64,000 nucleotides of DNA, taken from Thalassospira profundimaris (GTDB taxonomy: Bacteria > Pseudomonadota > Alphaproteobacteria > Rhodospirillales > Thalassospiraceae). The translations under genes and the position numbers were made by a program. Positions 45,605 through 55,932 of the stretch are shown here, piece by piece (the first letter of the stretch is position 1; each line of letters begins with the position of its first letter). The notes under the pieces are model-generated. The model was not told where the DNA came from, did not search any database, and was given only the letters and a program-made list of their open reading frames with translations. The stretch covers positions 1 through 64,000 of the forward strand of contig NZ_JPWH01000009.1 of NCBI RefSeq assembly GCF_003326755.1, in the 5' to 3' direction.

Positions 45605-45779
45605 ATCTGTCGTCAACTGCCAGTCCTTGTTGGTGGATGTACCGTGCCTGCGGATTGGGGGTGTCGTAGCAGCGGATTTTGCCGTTAAAAAAAGTTCAAC
45701 GACATCAAAACGGCCGATTATTCAGGCTTCTTGGCGCGCAGCACGGTTTTGGGTCCGTTTACCGACAGAATATCATATC

Positions 45780-46547
45780 CTATAAAACCGATATCATGCC
45801 GCCATCGGCATAGATGATCTGGCCATTCACATAATTTGACGCATCGGAACACAGGTAAATGGCGGTGCCGATCAGTTCTTCCGGTTTGCCCCAGCGGCGT
45901 GCCGGGGTGCGGCCCTTGACCCAGGCGTCAAATTTTGGGTCCGATGTCAGGGCTTCGTTCATATCGGTCAGCATGTATCCCGGGCCAATGGCATTGGCCT
46001 GAAGGCCCTGTTCGGCCCATTCGGCAGCCATTGCCTTGGTCAGCATTTTTATGCCGCCCTTGGCAACGGTATAGGGTGCAACGGTGGCGCGGGCCAGTTC
46101 GCTGGTCAGGGAACCGATATTGACGATTTTGCCGTGGCCGCGTTTGACCATGCGTTTGGCGGCTTCACGGCCAATCATGAAGGCCGATGTCAGGTTGGTA
46201 TCGATCACCCGTTGCCAGTCGGCGGTATCAAGCTCCAGCATTGGTTTGCGAAACTGGATACCGGCATTGTTGATCAGGATGTCAATTTCGGTCCCGGTCT
46301 GGTCAAATTCGTGAAAGGCGCTTTTGATCGCTGCCTCGTCGGTGACATCAAACAGGGATGTTTTTACCTTCATTCTGGTCGCCGACATTTCATTCTGTGC
46401 GGTTTCAAGGCGTTGTGCATTGGTGCCGTTTAAAATGACGGATGCACCGGCAGCGGCCAGTCCTTCGGCAAAGGCGCGACCAAGACCACGGGACGACCCG
46501 GTAATCAGGGCTGTTTTTCCCGTCAGCGAGAACAGTTCCAGCGACAT
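45780..46547 (-). CDS. Short-chain dehydrogenase, gluconate 5-dehydrogenase-like
   Basis: This 255-residue NAD(P)-dependent SDR has the cofactor loop GSSRGLG (17-23), NNAG (93-96) and the catalytic Ser146, Tyr159 and Lys163. The opening LFSLTGKTALITGSSRGLG and the closing YVNGQIIYADGGMISVL are typical of gluconate/5-ketogluconate reductases (IdnO/Gno). The start at 46547 follows AAAGGAGGAACC; the longer frame runs into the nik operator. It is divergent from nikA and not obviously linked to nickel. Confidence 0.9.
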   Translation of the reverse strand: MSLELFSLTGKTALITGSSRGLGRAFAEGLAAAGASVILNGTNAQRLETAQNEMSATRMKVKTSLFDVTDEAAIKSAFHEFDQTGTEIDILINNAGIQFRKPMLELDTADWQRVIDTNLTSAFMIGREAAKRMVKRGHGKIVNIGSLTSELARATVAPYTVAKGGIKMLTKAMAAEWAEQGLQANAIGPGYMLTDMNEALTSDPKFDAWVKGRTPARRWGKPEELIGTAIYLCSDASNYVNGQIIYADGGMISVL

Positions 46548-46736
46548 GGTTCCTCCTTTGGAGATGGTTTTCAGTCTTTGGGTTTGCAAAAGGTTTGCTG
46601 ATATATGCAGCGTAACCGTCGTTATAGCAGATTTTGGGGCAGTTTCCCGGATCAGGTGCAGCGCATAGTCTGAAAGACCGCCAAACGTTGCATTTTCGCT
46701 CGATTGTTTCGTGAAAAAAGATTTTGGCGCAGTGAC

Positions 46737-46766
46737 TTGACTTTCCTGTCGCACCAAATGTATGAA
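46737..46766 (+). promoter_or_regulatory. Candidate nikA promoter
   Basis: TTGACT (46737-46742) and TATGAA (46761-46766) are 18 bases apart, a fair sigma-70 pair. The -10 element lies inside the left arm of the large inverted repeat, so a bound regulator would block the polymerase. Confidence 0.45.
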
Positions 46767-46796
46767 CTTTTCACAAAATTTCATACATTTGGTGCG
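46750..46796. promoter_or_regulatory. Perfect 17-bp inverted repeat, NikR-like operator
   Basis: CGCACCAAATGTATGAA (46750-46766) and its exact complement TTCATACATTTGGTGCG (46780-46796) are 13 bases apart. Inside are GTATGA and TCATAC, the half sites of the E. coli NikR box, but with 15 rather than 16 bases between them. The repeat ends six bases before the nikA ATG and could also fold in the mRNA. Confidence 0.75.
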
Positions 46797-46802
46797 GGAT
46801 TA

Positions 46803-48389
46803 ATGTGGAATCGTATCGCAAGACGGATCGGTTTTTTGTGTTTGGTGCTTGTCGTCGTGATGATGGGCGCGCAGCCGGGTGTTGCCGGTCCGGTCCTTAA
46901 TTTTTCCTGGCCGGTGAATGTGGGGCCGCTGAACCCGCATCTTTATGCACCCAATCAGATGTTCGCCCAAAACATGGTCTATGAACCGCTGGTGAAATAT
47001 CGGGCTGATGGCACGGTGGGGCCGTGGCTGGCGGAAAGCTGGCAGGTATCGAACGATGGCCGGGTCTATCATTTTCGGTTGCGCCAGGATGTCACATTTT
47101 CCAATGGCGAAGCGTTTGATGCGGCAGCCGTGGTTGCCAATTTTAACGCTGTGCTGGCCAATCGCCCGCGCCATGCGTGGCTGGAACTGGCCAACCAGAT
47201 TGTCGATGTTACAGCCGACGAACCATATGACGTTACCCTGACGTTAAAGGACCCTTATTACCCGGTTTTGCAGGAACTGGCCCTGCCGCGTCCGTTTCGT
47301 TTTATTGCCCCGTCGCAATTTATTGATGGTGGCACGATGAACGGTATCAAGCGACCAATTGGTACCGGGCCGTGGATATTGCGCGAAACCCGCCTGGGCG
47401 AGGAGGATGTTTTTGTTCGCAACGATCATTATTGGGGACCAAAGCCGTTTTACCAGCAAATTACGGTCAAGGTTATTCCCGATCCGAACAGCCGGGCCGT
47501 GGCCTTTGAAACGGGTCAGATTGACCTGATTTACGGCACCGATGGCCCGATTTCACCCGATAGCTATGAACGGTTTCGCACGTCAGGCCGTTATCTTGCC
47601 GCATTATCCGCCCCGTTTGAAAGTCAGATGCTGGCATTAAATACCCATCGCGGTCCGACGCGCGATCTGGCGGTGCGTCTTGCCATCAATCATGCGGTGA
47701 ACAAGGATTTGATCATCGACAAGGTCCTGTATGGTACCCAGAAACGGGCCGATACCCTGTTTGCCCCGAATGTGCCTTATGCCGATATTGGGTTGAAACC
47801 GTATGAATTTGACCCCGATCAGGCATCCACCTTGCTTGATCAGGATGGTTGGCTTCTGCCTGAAGGCGGGAAAATCCGGATCAAGGACGGCAAGCCGCTT
47901 CAGATTGATCTTTCTTTTGTCGGTACCGATGCGGTTGCCAAATCCATTGCCGAAATTGTGCAGGCGGATTTGCGCAAAATCGGCATTGATGTGGCCTTGA
48001 TGGGCGAGGAAGAAAGCAGCATCTATGCCCGCCAGCGCGATGGCCGGTTTGGCATGATCTTTAACCGCACATGGGGCGCGCCCTATGACCCGCATGCCTT
48101 TGTCAGTTCGATGCGCGTGCCATCCCATGCCGATTATCAGGCACAGCTTGGCCTGCCCGACAAGGCAAAGATTGATGCCGAAATTTCGCAAGCCCTGATT
48201 GAAACCGACGCGGAAAAACGCCGCGCCCTTTATCGCGATATTTTAACGCGCCTGCATGACGAGGCGGTTTATCTGCCGCTGACCTATGTCACGGCGGTGG
48301 CGGTTGCCAAACCGGAACTGGGCCACATCCCGTTTGGCGCAATGGCCAGCGAAATTCCCTTTGAAAAACTGGGGCTCGCCGCGCCATGA
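46803..48389 (+). CDS. nikA: Nickel ABC transporter periplasmic binding protein
   Basis: This 528-residue protein (E. coli NikA has 524) has a signal peptide ending GVAGP. It is near-colinear with NikA, including [21 protein letters not shown], the Arg-bearing [17 protein letters not shown], and [12 protein letters not shown], which holds the metal-site His. It binds a nickel chelate for import. ATG 46803 is preferred over an upstream frame that would pass through the inverted repeat. It overlaps nikB by four bases. Confidence 0.95.
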   Translation: MWNRIARRIGFLCLVLVVVMMGAQPGVAGPVLNFSWPVNVGPLNPHLYAPNQMFAQNMVYEPLVKYRADGTVGPWLAESWQVSNDGRVYHFRLRQDVTFSNGEAFDAAAVVANFNAVLANRPRHAWLELANQIVDVTADEPYDVTLTLKDPYYPVLQELALPRPFRFIAPSQFIDGGTMNGIKRPIGTGPWILRETRLGEEDVFVRNDHYWGPKPFYQQITVKVIPDPNSRAVAFETGQIDLIYGTDGPISPDSYERFRTSGRYLAALSAPFESQMLALNTHRGPTRDLAVRLAINHAVNKDLIIDKVLYGTQKRADTLFAPNVPYADIGLKPYEFDPDQASTLLDQDGWLLPEGGKIRIKDGKPLQIDLSFVGTDAVAKSIAEIVQADLRKIGIDVALMGEEESSIYARQRDGRFGMIFNRTWGAPYDPHAFVSSMRVPSHADYQAQLGLPDKAKIDAEISQALIETDAEKRRALYRDILTRLHDEAVYLPLTYVTAVAVAKPELGHIPFGAMASEIPFEKLGLAAP

Positions 48390-49336
48390 AATTGCTTCGT
48401 TTTACCCTCAAGCGGCTTTTGTTCTTAATCCCGATGCTGTTTGTGGCCTCGATTGCGATCTTTTTGATGTTGCGTTTGGGGCCAAGTGACCCGGCGATGG
48501 ATTATTTACGGTTATCGCGCGTGCCGCCAACGCCCCAGGCGCTGGAAAATGCGCGGCAGATGCTGGGCCTGGATTTGCCAATTACGGTTCAGTATTTTAC
48601 CTGGCTGGGTAATGCCCTGCATTTTGATTTCGGCGTGTCTTATGCGCTGCAACGCCCGGTTTTGCCCGATATTTTGCACTATCTGCCCGCAACCCTGCAA
48701 CTTGCCGGTGTCGCGCTGCTGTTAACGCTGGCTGTGTCGATCCCGCTGGGGATATGGGCGGCACGCCATCGCGATGGTTTGCCCGACCAGTTTGTGCGGC
48801 TGGTGGCGTTTTTGGGGGTGTCGATGCCAAATTTCTGGCTCGGCTTCCTGCTGGTGTGGCTGCTTTCCATCGAGTTGGGCTGGTTGCCGCCAATGGGGCG
48901 CGGAAGTGCAAGCCAGATGATTATGCCAGCCCTTGCCATTGCCTTTATGTCCCTGTCCATCAATGCCCGGCTGTTACGGGCCAGCATGCTTGAAGTATCC
49001 GGGCAGCGGCATGTTTATTATGCCCGGTTGCGCGGGTTGGGGGCGGGCAAAGTTGAACGGTCGCACATATTGCGCAACGCCCTTTTGCCCATTGTGACGG
49101 CAACCGGCATGCATATAGGCGAATTGATTGGCGGCACCCTGGTGATCGAAAGCATTTTTGGCTGGCCGGGTGTGGGCCGCTATGCCGTTTCGGCGATTTT
49201 CAATCGTGATTATCCGGTGATCCAGTGCTTTACCCTGATGATGGTGCTGGTGTTCGTTTTGTGCAATTTGATTGTTGATATTGTGTATGCGTGGCTTGAT
49301 CCGCGGATCCGCCTGGGGGTGGAGGAAAAGGCATGA
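48386..49336 (+). CDS. nikB: Nickel ABC transporter permease
   Basis: This 316-residue membrane protein is of the dipeptide/nickel permease type, with six helices. The opening [37 protein letters not shown] is NikB-like, and the coupling loop [29 protein letters not shown] sequence lies at about 212-238. It is joined to nikA and nikC by four-base overlaps. Confidence 0.94.
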   Translation: MKLLRFTLKRLLFLIPMLFVASIAIFLMLRLGPSDPAMDYLRLSRVPPTPQALENARQMLGLDLPITVQYFTWLGNALHFDFGVSYALQRPVLPDILHYLPATLQLAGVALLLTLAVSIPLGIWAARHRDGLPDQFVRLVAFLGVSMPNFWLGFLLVWLLSIELGWLPPMGRGSASQMIMPALAIAFMSLSINARLLRASMLEVSGQRHVYYARLRGLGAGKVERSHILRNALLPIVTATGMHIGELIGGTLVIESIFGWPGVGRYAVSAIFNRDYPVIQCFTLMMVLVFVLCNLIVDIVYAWLDPRIRLGVEEKA

Positions 49337-50211
49337 TCAGCATCGCACAACAACGTAACCGCCCGCTGGCGGCAACCTTTGCCTTTTTGGGGAATGCAAG
49401 CTGGCTGGTCAAGGTTTCGGCTTTTCTGGTGATGGCCCTGGCGGTTTTGGCGGTATTTGGCCCCTGGATCATGCCGTTTGATCCCGGCGAGGTCGATTTG
49501 ACCAATCGTTTGCTTGCCCCTGGTGCAGCCCACTGGCTGGGTACGGATCATCTGGGGCGCGATATTTTATCACGCCTGATTGCGGGCACGCGGGTGTCGC
49601 TGGGTGCGGTGGCCATCTCGCTTGTCGCGATCATGACCGTGGGCATTCTGGTGGGCGGGACTGCGGGTTTTCTGGGCGGGCGTGCGGATCAGTTGATCAT
49701 GCGTGTGACCGACATTTTCATGACCTTTCCTACCCTGGTGTTGTCCCTGTTCATGATTGGCATGCTGGGCACCGGGCTTGTCAATGTGATTGTCGCAATC
49801 GCCCTGTCGCACTGGGCCTGGTATGCGCGCATCGTGCGCAGTATCGTCATGTCGTTGCGCCATCGCGACTATATTTTGGCCTCCCGGCTGGCCGGTGCGG
49901 GGCGGGTGCACATTTTCACCGAACATCTCTTGCCCGCAACCCTGTCGCAGTTGCTGGTGCTGGCAACGCTGGATATCGGGCATATCATGCTGCATGTCGC
50001 CGGGTTGTCGTTTCTGGGGCTGGGCGTGATGCCCCCGACACCGGAATGGGGGGTGATGATCAACGATGCACGCCAATTCATCTGGACCCAACCGCTGCTG
50101 ATGCTTTGGCCCGGCCTGGCCCTGTTTCTAAGCGTCATGGCCTTTAACGTGATGGGTGATGCGGTGCGGGACCGGCTTGATCCCCACCTGAGTGCGGAGC
50201 ATGTTCATTGA
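49333..50211 (+). CDS. nikC: Nickel ABC transporter permease
   Basis: This 292-residue partner of NikB has [22 protein letters not shown] in the periplasmic/helix-2 region and the coupling loop [23 protein letters not shown] near 175-195. It opens with a short N-terminal extension ([12 protein letters not shown]). It overlaps nikB and nikD by stop-start junctions. Confidence 0.94.
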   Translation: MISIAQQRNRPLAATFAFLGNASWLVKVSAFLVMALAVLAVFGPWIMPFDPGEVDLTNRLLAPGAAHWLGTDHLGRDILSRLIAGTRVSLGAVAISLVAIMTVGILVGGTAGFLGGRADQLIMRVTDIFMTFPTLVLSLFMIGMLGTGLVNVIVAIALSHWAWYARIVRSIVMSLRHRDYILASRLAGAGRVHIFTEHLLPATLSQLLVLATLDIGHIMLHVAGLSFLGLGVMPPTPEWGVMINDARQFIWTQPLLMLWPGLALFLSVMAFNVMGDAVRDRLDPHLSAEHVH

Positions 50212-50996
50212 TGGCACCTTCAACCCTGTCGATTGCCAATTTGACGGTCACAACACAAAAGAATGGCGAAATCCGCAAGCTGGTTGACGGTTTGTCGCTG
50301 GATATTGCATCGGGCCGGGTTTTGGCGCTGGTGGGGGCGAGCGGGTCGGGAAAATCGCTAAGCTGTGCGGCATGTCTGGATGTTTTGCCCGCCGGGGTGA
50401 TGCGGCAGTCAGGGCAGGTCACGCTGGATGGTGCAGGCGTTGATTTTGCCACCCTGCGCGGCAGGATTGTCAGTTCGATCATGCAAAATCCGCGCAGCGC
50501 CTTTAACCCGGTCATGACGATGAAGGCCCATGCGCGCGAAACCCTAAAGGCGCTTGGCCTGCCTCGGGATGCCGGGAATGCGCGCCTTATTGCCGCCTTT
50601 GAGGATGTGGGGCTGGAGGAGCCCGAACATATCCTTGACCTGCATCCGTTCGAGATGAGCGGCGGCATGTTGCAACGGGTGATGATCGCGTTGGCGCTTT
50701 TGGGGGATCCGCCCTTTCTGTTTGCCGATGAACCGACCACCGACTTGGACCTTGTGGTGCAAAAACACATCCTGGATTTGCTGGAAGGGGTGGTGATGCG
50801 TCGCGGAATGGGCATTTTGCTTGTCACCCACGATATGGGCGTGGTTGCGCGGCTGGCCGATGATGTCGCGGTGATGGATGCCGGAAAAATCGTTGAACAG
50901 GCGCCGGTTCATCAGGTGTTTGAACGGCCTTCCCATCAGATCACGCGCAATCTGGTTGCGGCACATTTGTCACTTTACGGGCAGGAGGTTTCGTGA
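50211..50996 (+). CDS. nikD: Nickel ABC transporter ATP-binding protein
   Basis: This 261-residue ATPase has Walker [10 protein letters not shown]-loop [15 protein letters not shown], signature [15 protein letters not shown] and Walker [13 protein letters not shown]. The MLQRVM form is characteristic of NikD. TGATG junction at 50209-50213; ATG 50211 is used rather than TTG 50208. Confidence 0.94.
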   Translation: MAPSTLSIANLTVTTQKNGEIRKLVDGLSLDIASGRVLALVGASGSGKSLSCAACLDVLPAGVMRQSGQVTLDGAGVDFATLRGRIVSSIMQNPRSAFNPVMTMKAHARETLKALGLPRDAGNARLIAAFEDVGLEEPEHILDLHPFEMSGGMLQRVMIALALLGDPPFLFADEPTTDLDLVVQKHILDLLEGVVMRRGMGILLVTHDMGVVARLADDVAVMDAGKIVEQAPVHQVFERPSHQITRNLVAAHLSLYGQEVS

Positions 50997-51838
50997 TGTC
51001 GCTCTTATCGGCCCATGATATTACACATGGCTATCGTCGTTCTTCATTGCTGGGGCCATCGCGCTATCAGGCGGTGTTAAAGGATGTGTCGATGGATATT
51101 AACCAGGGCGAAACCCTTGCTCTTCTGGGGCGTAGCGGATGTGGCAAAAGCACGCTGGCCCGCCTGTTGATTGGTCTGGAAACCCCAACCCGTGGCGTGG
51201 TCCGGTTTAAAGGACAATCCCTGAACCGCCTGTCATCTGCCGACCGTCGTGCGATGCGCTGTGCCGTGCAAATGGTGTTTCAGGATTCCATTTCAGCCGT
51301 AAACCCGCGAAAAACAGTGGGCGACATTATTGCCGAACCGTTGCGCCATTTAACCGATATGACGGCGGAACAGCAAAACAGGCGGGTTGCAGCGTTACTG
51401 GAATCGGTTGAATTATCCGCCGGGGATGCACAAAAGCATCCTGTCGCGATGAGCGGCGGACAGCTCCAGCGTGTTTGTATTGCCCGCGCGCTGGCCCCGA
51501 ACCCGTCACTCGTCATTCTGGACGAGGCGGTATCGAACCTTGATTTGCTATTGCAGATACAAACCCTGGATCTGCTGCGCGGGCTTCAGGAAAAATCCGG
51601 CCTGTCATTTCTGTTTATTACCCATGATTTGCGCCTTGTGGAACGGTTTTGTTCGCGCGTTTTGGTCATGGATGGCGGCAGAATTGTCGAGGAAACAAGG
51701 GTTCACGGGCAGGTTCATTTGGTGCATCCGGCTGGCAAACTGTTGCAGGACGCCATTCTTCCGGCCTGGCCCAAAGGCTGTGTAAATCCGGATCATGTTG
51801 GCAAAACCGACAGGCAGCCAATGGTTGCCAACTTCTGA
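50996..51838 (+). CDS. nikE: Nickel ABC transporter ATP-binding protein
   Basis: This 280-residue second ATPase has Walker A GRSGCGKST, signature MSGGQLQRVCIARAL and Walker B LVILDEAVSNLDLLLQ, with the usual NikE HDITHGYRR opening. GGAGG at 50984-50988 fits ATG 50996 better than GTG 50993. It closes the nik operon; no nikR lies in the window. Confidence 0.94.
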   Translation: MSLLSAHDITHGYRRSSLLGPSRYQAVLKDVSMDINQGETLALLGRSGCGKSTLARLLIGLETPTRGVVRFKGQSLNRLSSADRRAMRCAVQMVFQDSISAVNPRKTVGDIIAEPLRHLTDMTAEQQNRRVAALLESVELSAGDAQKHPVAMSGGQLQRVCIARALAPNPSLVILDEAVSNLDLLLQIQTLDLLRGLQEKSGLSFLFITHDLRLVERFCSRVLVMDGGRIVEETRVHGQVHLVHPAGKLLQDAILPAWPKGCVNPDHVGKTDRQPMVANF

Positions 51839-51866
51839 TTCTGGCAAGAAGCGGTTTTAGGGAGGT

Positions 51867-51891
51867 TCAAACAGCCCCTGTACCTGTTTGA
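51867..51891. terminator. Weak convergent terminator candidate
   Basis: TCAAACAG (51867-51874) and CTGTTTGA (51884-51891) pair perfectly around nine bases in the gap between nikE (+) and the XRE gene (-). There is no clear T run on either side. Confidence 0.35.
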
Positions 51892-51894
51892 CCC

Positions 51895-52800
51895 TTACAG
51901 GTCACACCCCAGAATTTCGCGTTCAATATAATCCGCACCTTCTTCGCCCTTCAGGCTGCGTCGCCACAGGCGGTTGGTCATTTCGGTATAAAGCTCGATC
52001 GCTTCGGGCGCAGCACTTACGGTGGCGACACCCAGGCGGATATTGGCAAATGTGCCCAACCGGAACGGGCTGACAACGACACGGGTTTCCGTGCCCTGTT
52101 TAAAAAGCTGGAAGGTGGCACCGGGCATGGAATCAACAATCACACCCACCTGGGTACCAATGGGCTGGTCGCGTAACAGGCGGGCGATGTTTTTGATTTC
52201 GTTGCGCGCAATGTCGCGGCGAAATTCCAGATCGGCCCGGCTGGGCGCAAATGTGCCGACAAAGCCGGTGCGCAGAAATTGCGACAGTTCGGCCGCACAG
52301 ACCAGGCTAACGGTATTGGGGGTGCGTTCGCGAAACGATTTCTTGCGCTGTTTCAGGATTTTCATCAGCGCATCGACATCGCGCAGTGCTGTTGTCCGGT
52401 CTGATGCGTCTTCAGGGATGCTTTCGGTCAGAACGGTGGGTAAGATTTCGTCAAACCGGTCGGTGGTCAAAAGATAGGAAACCGGGTCAAACAACATGCT
52501 GATCTGATCCGCATTTTCTTCAAGCTGACGCATCCGTTCAAAAAAGCTGACGGCAGACCCGATATATTCCACGCCGACACCCAGAAGATTGGGCAGGGTG
52601 ACATTCAGCCCGTCGGCAATTTTGCCAAGAGTATCAAGTTTGGGGGGATGGCCGCCCTCATAGCGATAAATGGCAGCACGCGAAACGCCGATCCGTTCGG
52701 CCAGTTCCTCGGGCGACATGCCTTTGCCCATGCGAAACGCCTTGATCCGCTGGCCGATATCTTCTCCCGCGATTTCTGCACTCATGTCACTGTGTCGCAT
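51895..52800 (-). CDS. XRE-family transcriptional regulator
   Basis: This 301-residue protein has a helix-turn-helix at about 15-70 (IKAFRMGKGMSPEELAERIGVSRAAIYRYEGG) and a C-terminal domain of about 200 residues that I cannot place in a named effector family; it may bind a ligand. It is divergent from the TRAP-pyr operon across 175 bases and is its likely controller. ATG 52800 or ATG 52785 could be the start; neither has a good ribosome site. Confidence 0.88.
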   Translation of the reverse strand: MRHSDMSAEIAGEDIGQRIKAFRMGKGMSPEELAERIGVSRAAIYRYEGGHPPKLDTLGKIADGLNVTLPNLLGVGVEYIGSAVSFFERMRQLEENADQISMLFDPVSYLLTTDRFDEILPTVLTESIPEDASDRTTALRDVDALMKILKQRKKSFRERTPNTVSLVCAAELSQFLRTGFVGTFAPSRADLEFRRDIARNEIKNIARLLRDQPIGTQVGVIVDSMPGATFQLFKQGTETRVVVSPFRLGTFANIRLGVATVSAAPEAIELYTEMTNRLWRRSLKGEEGADYIEREILGCDL

Positions 52801-52844
52801 GTTGTTTTGGCAAATCAGAATATCTGACTATAGCGCAAAATTTC

Positions 52845-52893
52845 AAAAAATCTCAATTATTAAGATTTTTTTTCATAAATCTCTTTTTTGAGA
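52845..52893. promoter_or_regulatory. Paired AT-rich dyads between XRE and dctP
   Basis: AAAAAATCT (52845-52853) and AGATTTTTT (52863-52871) form one dyad with a nine-base centre. TCTC-N6-GAGA (52880-52893) forms a second. A TTGACT (52900-52905) just downstream may be the -35 of the dctP promoter, though its -10 is poor. These are candidate operators for the XRE protein. Confidence 0.45.
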
Positions 52894-52975
52894 AAATTAT
52901 TGACTTGTGTGATGAAGCTGGGAAGATGGCCTTTCATTTTTCGATTTGTCGAAACCTGTCAGGGGGCATCAACTA

Positions 52976-53998
52976 ATGACGTTTTCAACACCGGCGAAAA
53001 TATTCGCTGCCGCGCTGTGCATTTCGGGTATGACTGCGTTTTCCGCGCAGGCTGCCGAATTTGTTGCAAAGATCGGCCATCTGGAATCAGCGCAGCAAAG
53101 CCGGAACATCTATTTGGAAAAAGTTGCCAAGCTGGTGAATGAACGCACCGACGGCAATGTTGAATTTGAAATTTATCCGCAAGGCCAGCTTGGCAATCAG
53201 CGCCAGATGACCGAAGGCACCCAGCTTGGTGTGCTTGAGGCGACGGTTTCCCCGGCGGCTTTCCTGGGCGGGTTTAACCCGGCGGTGTCGGTTCTTGATA
53301 TTCCCTATCTGATGCCGCAGGATTTCAAGCAGGCGCAGGCGATTCGTGATAGCGCCTTTGGCAAGGAATTGCTGGCGTCGTTTTCGTCAAAAGGTGTGGT
53401 TGCCATTGGCCTGTGGCCGAACGGCTTTAAGCAGTTCACCTCGAACAAGCCGATTGAAGACTGGAAAGAATTTGCCGGTCAGAAATTCCGCGTGATGGAT
53501 TCCAACATCCTGATCGAACAGTTCAAGGCAATGGGTGCCTCCGCGATTGCTCTGCCGTTTGGTGAACTTTACACCTCACTTCAGATGGGCGTTGTCGATG
53601 GGGAGGAAAACCCGCTCGATACCATCGAACGCATGAAATATTACGAAGTTCAGAAGAACCTTGTTGTGTCCGATCACGGCGCAATGGAAGACGTGATCCT
53701 GTTTAACGAGGCATTCTGGAATTCCCTGCCGGAAAATTACCGCAAGGTGATTGTCGATACCTTCCATGAAGTGATCCCCGACCTGGTCAAGGACAAGGCT
53801 GACAAGGTTGCCGCCGCCCTGGAAGTGGTTAAACAGAATGGCATGAATGTGCGTGTTGCCACCCCGGAAGAACGCAAAGCCCTGCGTGAGGAAGTTTATC
53901 CGGCGACCAAGGCCGCCTATATCGAGCGTGCCGGTGACGAAGGCAAAAAGCTGATCGGCCTGTATGAAAAGGCCTATGCCGACGTGGTTGGTAACTAA
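52976..53998 (+). CDS. dctP: TRAP transporter substrate-binding protein (DctP family)
   Basis: This 340-residue periplasmic receptor has a signal peptide ending SAQAAE. The carboxylate-binding Arg is in GQKFRVMDSNI, and GVVDGEENPLDTI closes the site. ATG 52976 follows AGGGGG. It is the first gene of the operon that goes on to pyrK, pyrD, pyrC and pyrE, so orotate, dihydroorotate or N-carbamoyl-aspartate, all carboxylates, are the natural ligand candidates. Confidence 0.92.
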   Translation: MTFSTPAKIFAAALCISGMTAFSAQAAEFVAKIGHLESAQQSRNIYLEKVAKLVNERTDGNVEFEIYPQGQLGNQRQMTEGTQLGVLEATVSPAAFLGGFNPAVSVLDIPYLMPQDFKQAQAIRDSAFGKELLASFSSKGVVAIGLWPNGFKQFTSNKPIEDWKEFAGQKFRVMDSNILIEQFKAMGASAIALPFGELYTSLQMGVVDGEENPLDTIERMKYYEVQKNLVVSDHGAMEDVILFNEAFWNSLPENYRKVIVDTFHEVIPDLVKDKADKVAAALEVVKQNGMNVRVATPEERKALREEVYPATKAAYIERAGDEGKKLIGLYEKAYADVVGN

Positions 53999-54005
53999 TC
54001 ATCGA

Positions 54006-54053
54006 ATGGCGGCATGGTGCGGTTTTTCGCACTGTGCCGCCATTTTTGTTTTT
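54006..54053 (+). terminator. Strong intra-operon terminator/attenuator after dctP
   Basis: ATGGCGGCA and TGCCGCCAT form a nine-pair outer stem with an inner GTGCG/CGCAC stem (54006-54043), followed by TTTTGTTTTT. Part of the transcripts should end here, leaving more receptor than permease. Confidence 0.85.
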
Positions 54054-54110
54054 AAATTTTCCAATCATCGGCACCAGCGATAAATATAAACGATGCCGGG
54101 GAGACTGCAC

Positions 54111-54638
54111 ATGGCGACGCTTTTAAAGGTTCTTAGAACCACCGAGCGTGTTTTTCTTGTTACCATCTTTTTGATGATGGTCGGGCTTTTTACCCTGGGC
54201 GTTGTGGTGCGCGAGGTTGCGCCGCAATATTCCAGTGATTTTTCCTGGATCGAGGAAGCCGTTCAGACGCTTAATCTGTTTCTGGTTTTCTGTGCGCTGG
54301 GGTTGGCCCTGGAACGCAAGCGCCATGTGGGTGTGACCACCTTTAGGGATTCCATGCCCCTGCCGGTCCGCCGATTCGTTTTTGGCCTGATCGATATTAG
54401 CGGTGTGTTGTTTTCAATTTACACCACCCGTCTTGGCATCGAGATGGTGCAGTTTGTGTTTGCCTCCGGCCAGCGTAGCCCGACCCTTAATATTGCAATG
54501 GGCTGGATCTATCTTGCGCCGACCATCGGTTTTGTTCTTTTGGGGCTGCGTTATGCCCTGAGCCTGTTTGGCGTGATTGACCGGTTCACCCCCGATACTG
54601 CCAATACCCCCACAACATCCGAAAAAGGAGCCGCATGA
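54111..54638 (+). CDS. dctQ: TRAP transporter small permease (DctQ family)
   Basis: This 175-residue protein has four helices, with the family pattern SWIEEAVQTLNLFLVFCALGLALERKRHVGVTTF (about 48-82). ATG 54111 is chosen over 54093 because GGGGAG (54098-54103) is well spaced for it. It overlaps dctM by four bases. Confidence 0.9.
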   Translation: MATLLKVLRTTERVFLVTIFLMMVGLFTLGVVVREVAPQYSSDFSWIEEAVQTLNLFLVFCALGLALERKRHVGVTTFRDSMPLPVRRFVFGLIDISGVLFSIYTTRLGIEMVQFVFASGQRSPTLNIAMGWIYLAPTIGFVLLGLRYALSLFGVIDRFTPDTANTPTTSEKGAA

Positions 54639-55921
54639 TGCTGTTGGCCGCAATTATTGCAGCGACTGTCGTGATAATGGCATTGGGCTTCGAGATGTTG
54701 CTGGTTCTCGGCATTCCGACCCTTGCTATCAAGGAAGTTTTTTACGGACGGCTTCCCGATGTGGTGTTTGTTCAAAAACTTTTGGGCGGCATTAACCATT
54801 CCACCCTGCTTGCCATTCCGTTTTTCCTGTTTGCCGCCCAATTGATGGCATCGGGCCAGATCACCCGTCGCCTGATGGGGCTGGTCAGTGCGATGCTGGG
54901 CCATACGCGCGGCGGGATCGGTCATACCGTTATTGGTGGCTCGATGGCATTTGGCTCGGTTTCCGGTTCGGCCCCGGCCACGGTGGCCGCCCTGGGTGGT
55001 ATGGTTTACCCGGAATTGCGCAAAAGCGGTTATTCGGAAAAATTCAGCCTGGGCCTGATTGTTTCCAGTGCCGAAACCGCCCTGCTTATTCCGCCCTCGA
55101 TTACCTTCATTGTCTATGGCTGGATGACGGGCACGTCGGTGGCACAGCTATTTGCCGGTGGCCTTGCCATTGGTGTGGTGCTGGCGCTGATTTTTGCTGC
55201 CCTGGTGATGGTCCATGCCGCCCGGCAAAATGTAACCGCCCGCCCGCGCGTGCCCTGGAAGCAGCGCCTTGATGCCCTTTTCGCCGCTGGCTGGGCGCTG
55301 GGCATGCCGGTGATTATTCTCGGCGGTATTTATTCGGGCACCTTTACCCCGACCGAAGCCGCCGCCGTAAGTGTGGTTTACGCCATTTTTGTCGAGGGGG
55401 TGGTTTATCGTGAACTTGGTTTTCGCAAGCTGGTCGACATTTGCGAAGCCAGCGCCATTTCCACAGCGGTGATTTTTATCCTGCTGGCTTTTGGCGGTGT
55501 GCTGTCGTTTTTTGTGACTCTGGCCCATGTGCCGACGGCCATTTCGTCCTTTTTGGCCGCGATTGATGCCGGACCGATCCTGTTTTTGCTGATCCTCAAT
55601 GTCTGCTTTTTGATTGCCGGCATGTTCATTGACCCCAATTCGGCCCTGTTGATTTTGGTGCCGCCGCTGTTTCCCGTGGCGACCAGTCTGGGCATTGATC
55701 CGGTTCATTTGGGTATGATTGTCACGCTCAATATCAGCCTGGGCATGATCACGCCGCCCTTTGGGCTGGATCTGTTTGTGGCGTCATCGACGCTGGATAA
55801 ACCCGTTACCAAGATCATTGCCGGGGTGTGGCCCTTTGTGGCGGCGAACCTGATTGCCTTGTTGATCGTTACCTATATTCCGCAGATTTCGCTGTTTATT
55901 CCCAACCTGTTATTTAGGTAA
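54635..55921 (+). CDS. dctM: TRAP transporter large permease (DctM family)
   Basis: This 428-residue permease has about 12 helices. Family segments include LLAIPFFLFAAQLMASGQ, GSVSGSAPATVAALGGMVYPEL, LIPPSITFIVYGW and, near the end, NISLGMITPPFGLDLFVASS. AAGGAG precedes the ATG. It completes the second TRAP system of the window, which is not especially close to the first at 7259-10058. Confidence 0.94.
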   Translation: MMLLAAIIAATVVIMALGFEMLLVLGIPTLAIKEVFYGRLPDVVFVQKLLGGINHSTLLAIPFFLFAAQLMASGQITRRLMGLVSAMLGHTRGGIGHTVIGGSMAFGSVSGSAPATVAALGGMVYPELRKSGYSEKFSLGLIVSSAETALLIPPSITFIVYGWMTGTSVAQLFAGGLAIGVVLALIFAALVMVHAARQNVTARPRVPWKQRLDALFAAGWALGMPVIILGGIYSGTFTPTEAAAVSVVYAIFVEGVVYRELGFRKLVDICEASAISTAVIFILLAFGGVLSFFVTLAHVPTAISSFLAAIDAGPILFLLILNVCFLIAGMFIDPNSALLILVPPLFPVATSLGIDPVHLGMIVTLNISLGMITPPFGLDLFVASSTLDKPVTKIIAGVWPFVAANLIALLIVTYIPQISLFIPNLLFR

Positions 55922-55932
55922 GGAAACGTCCA

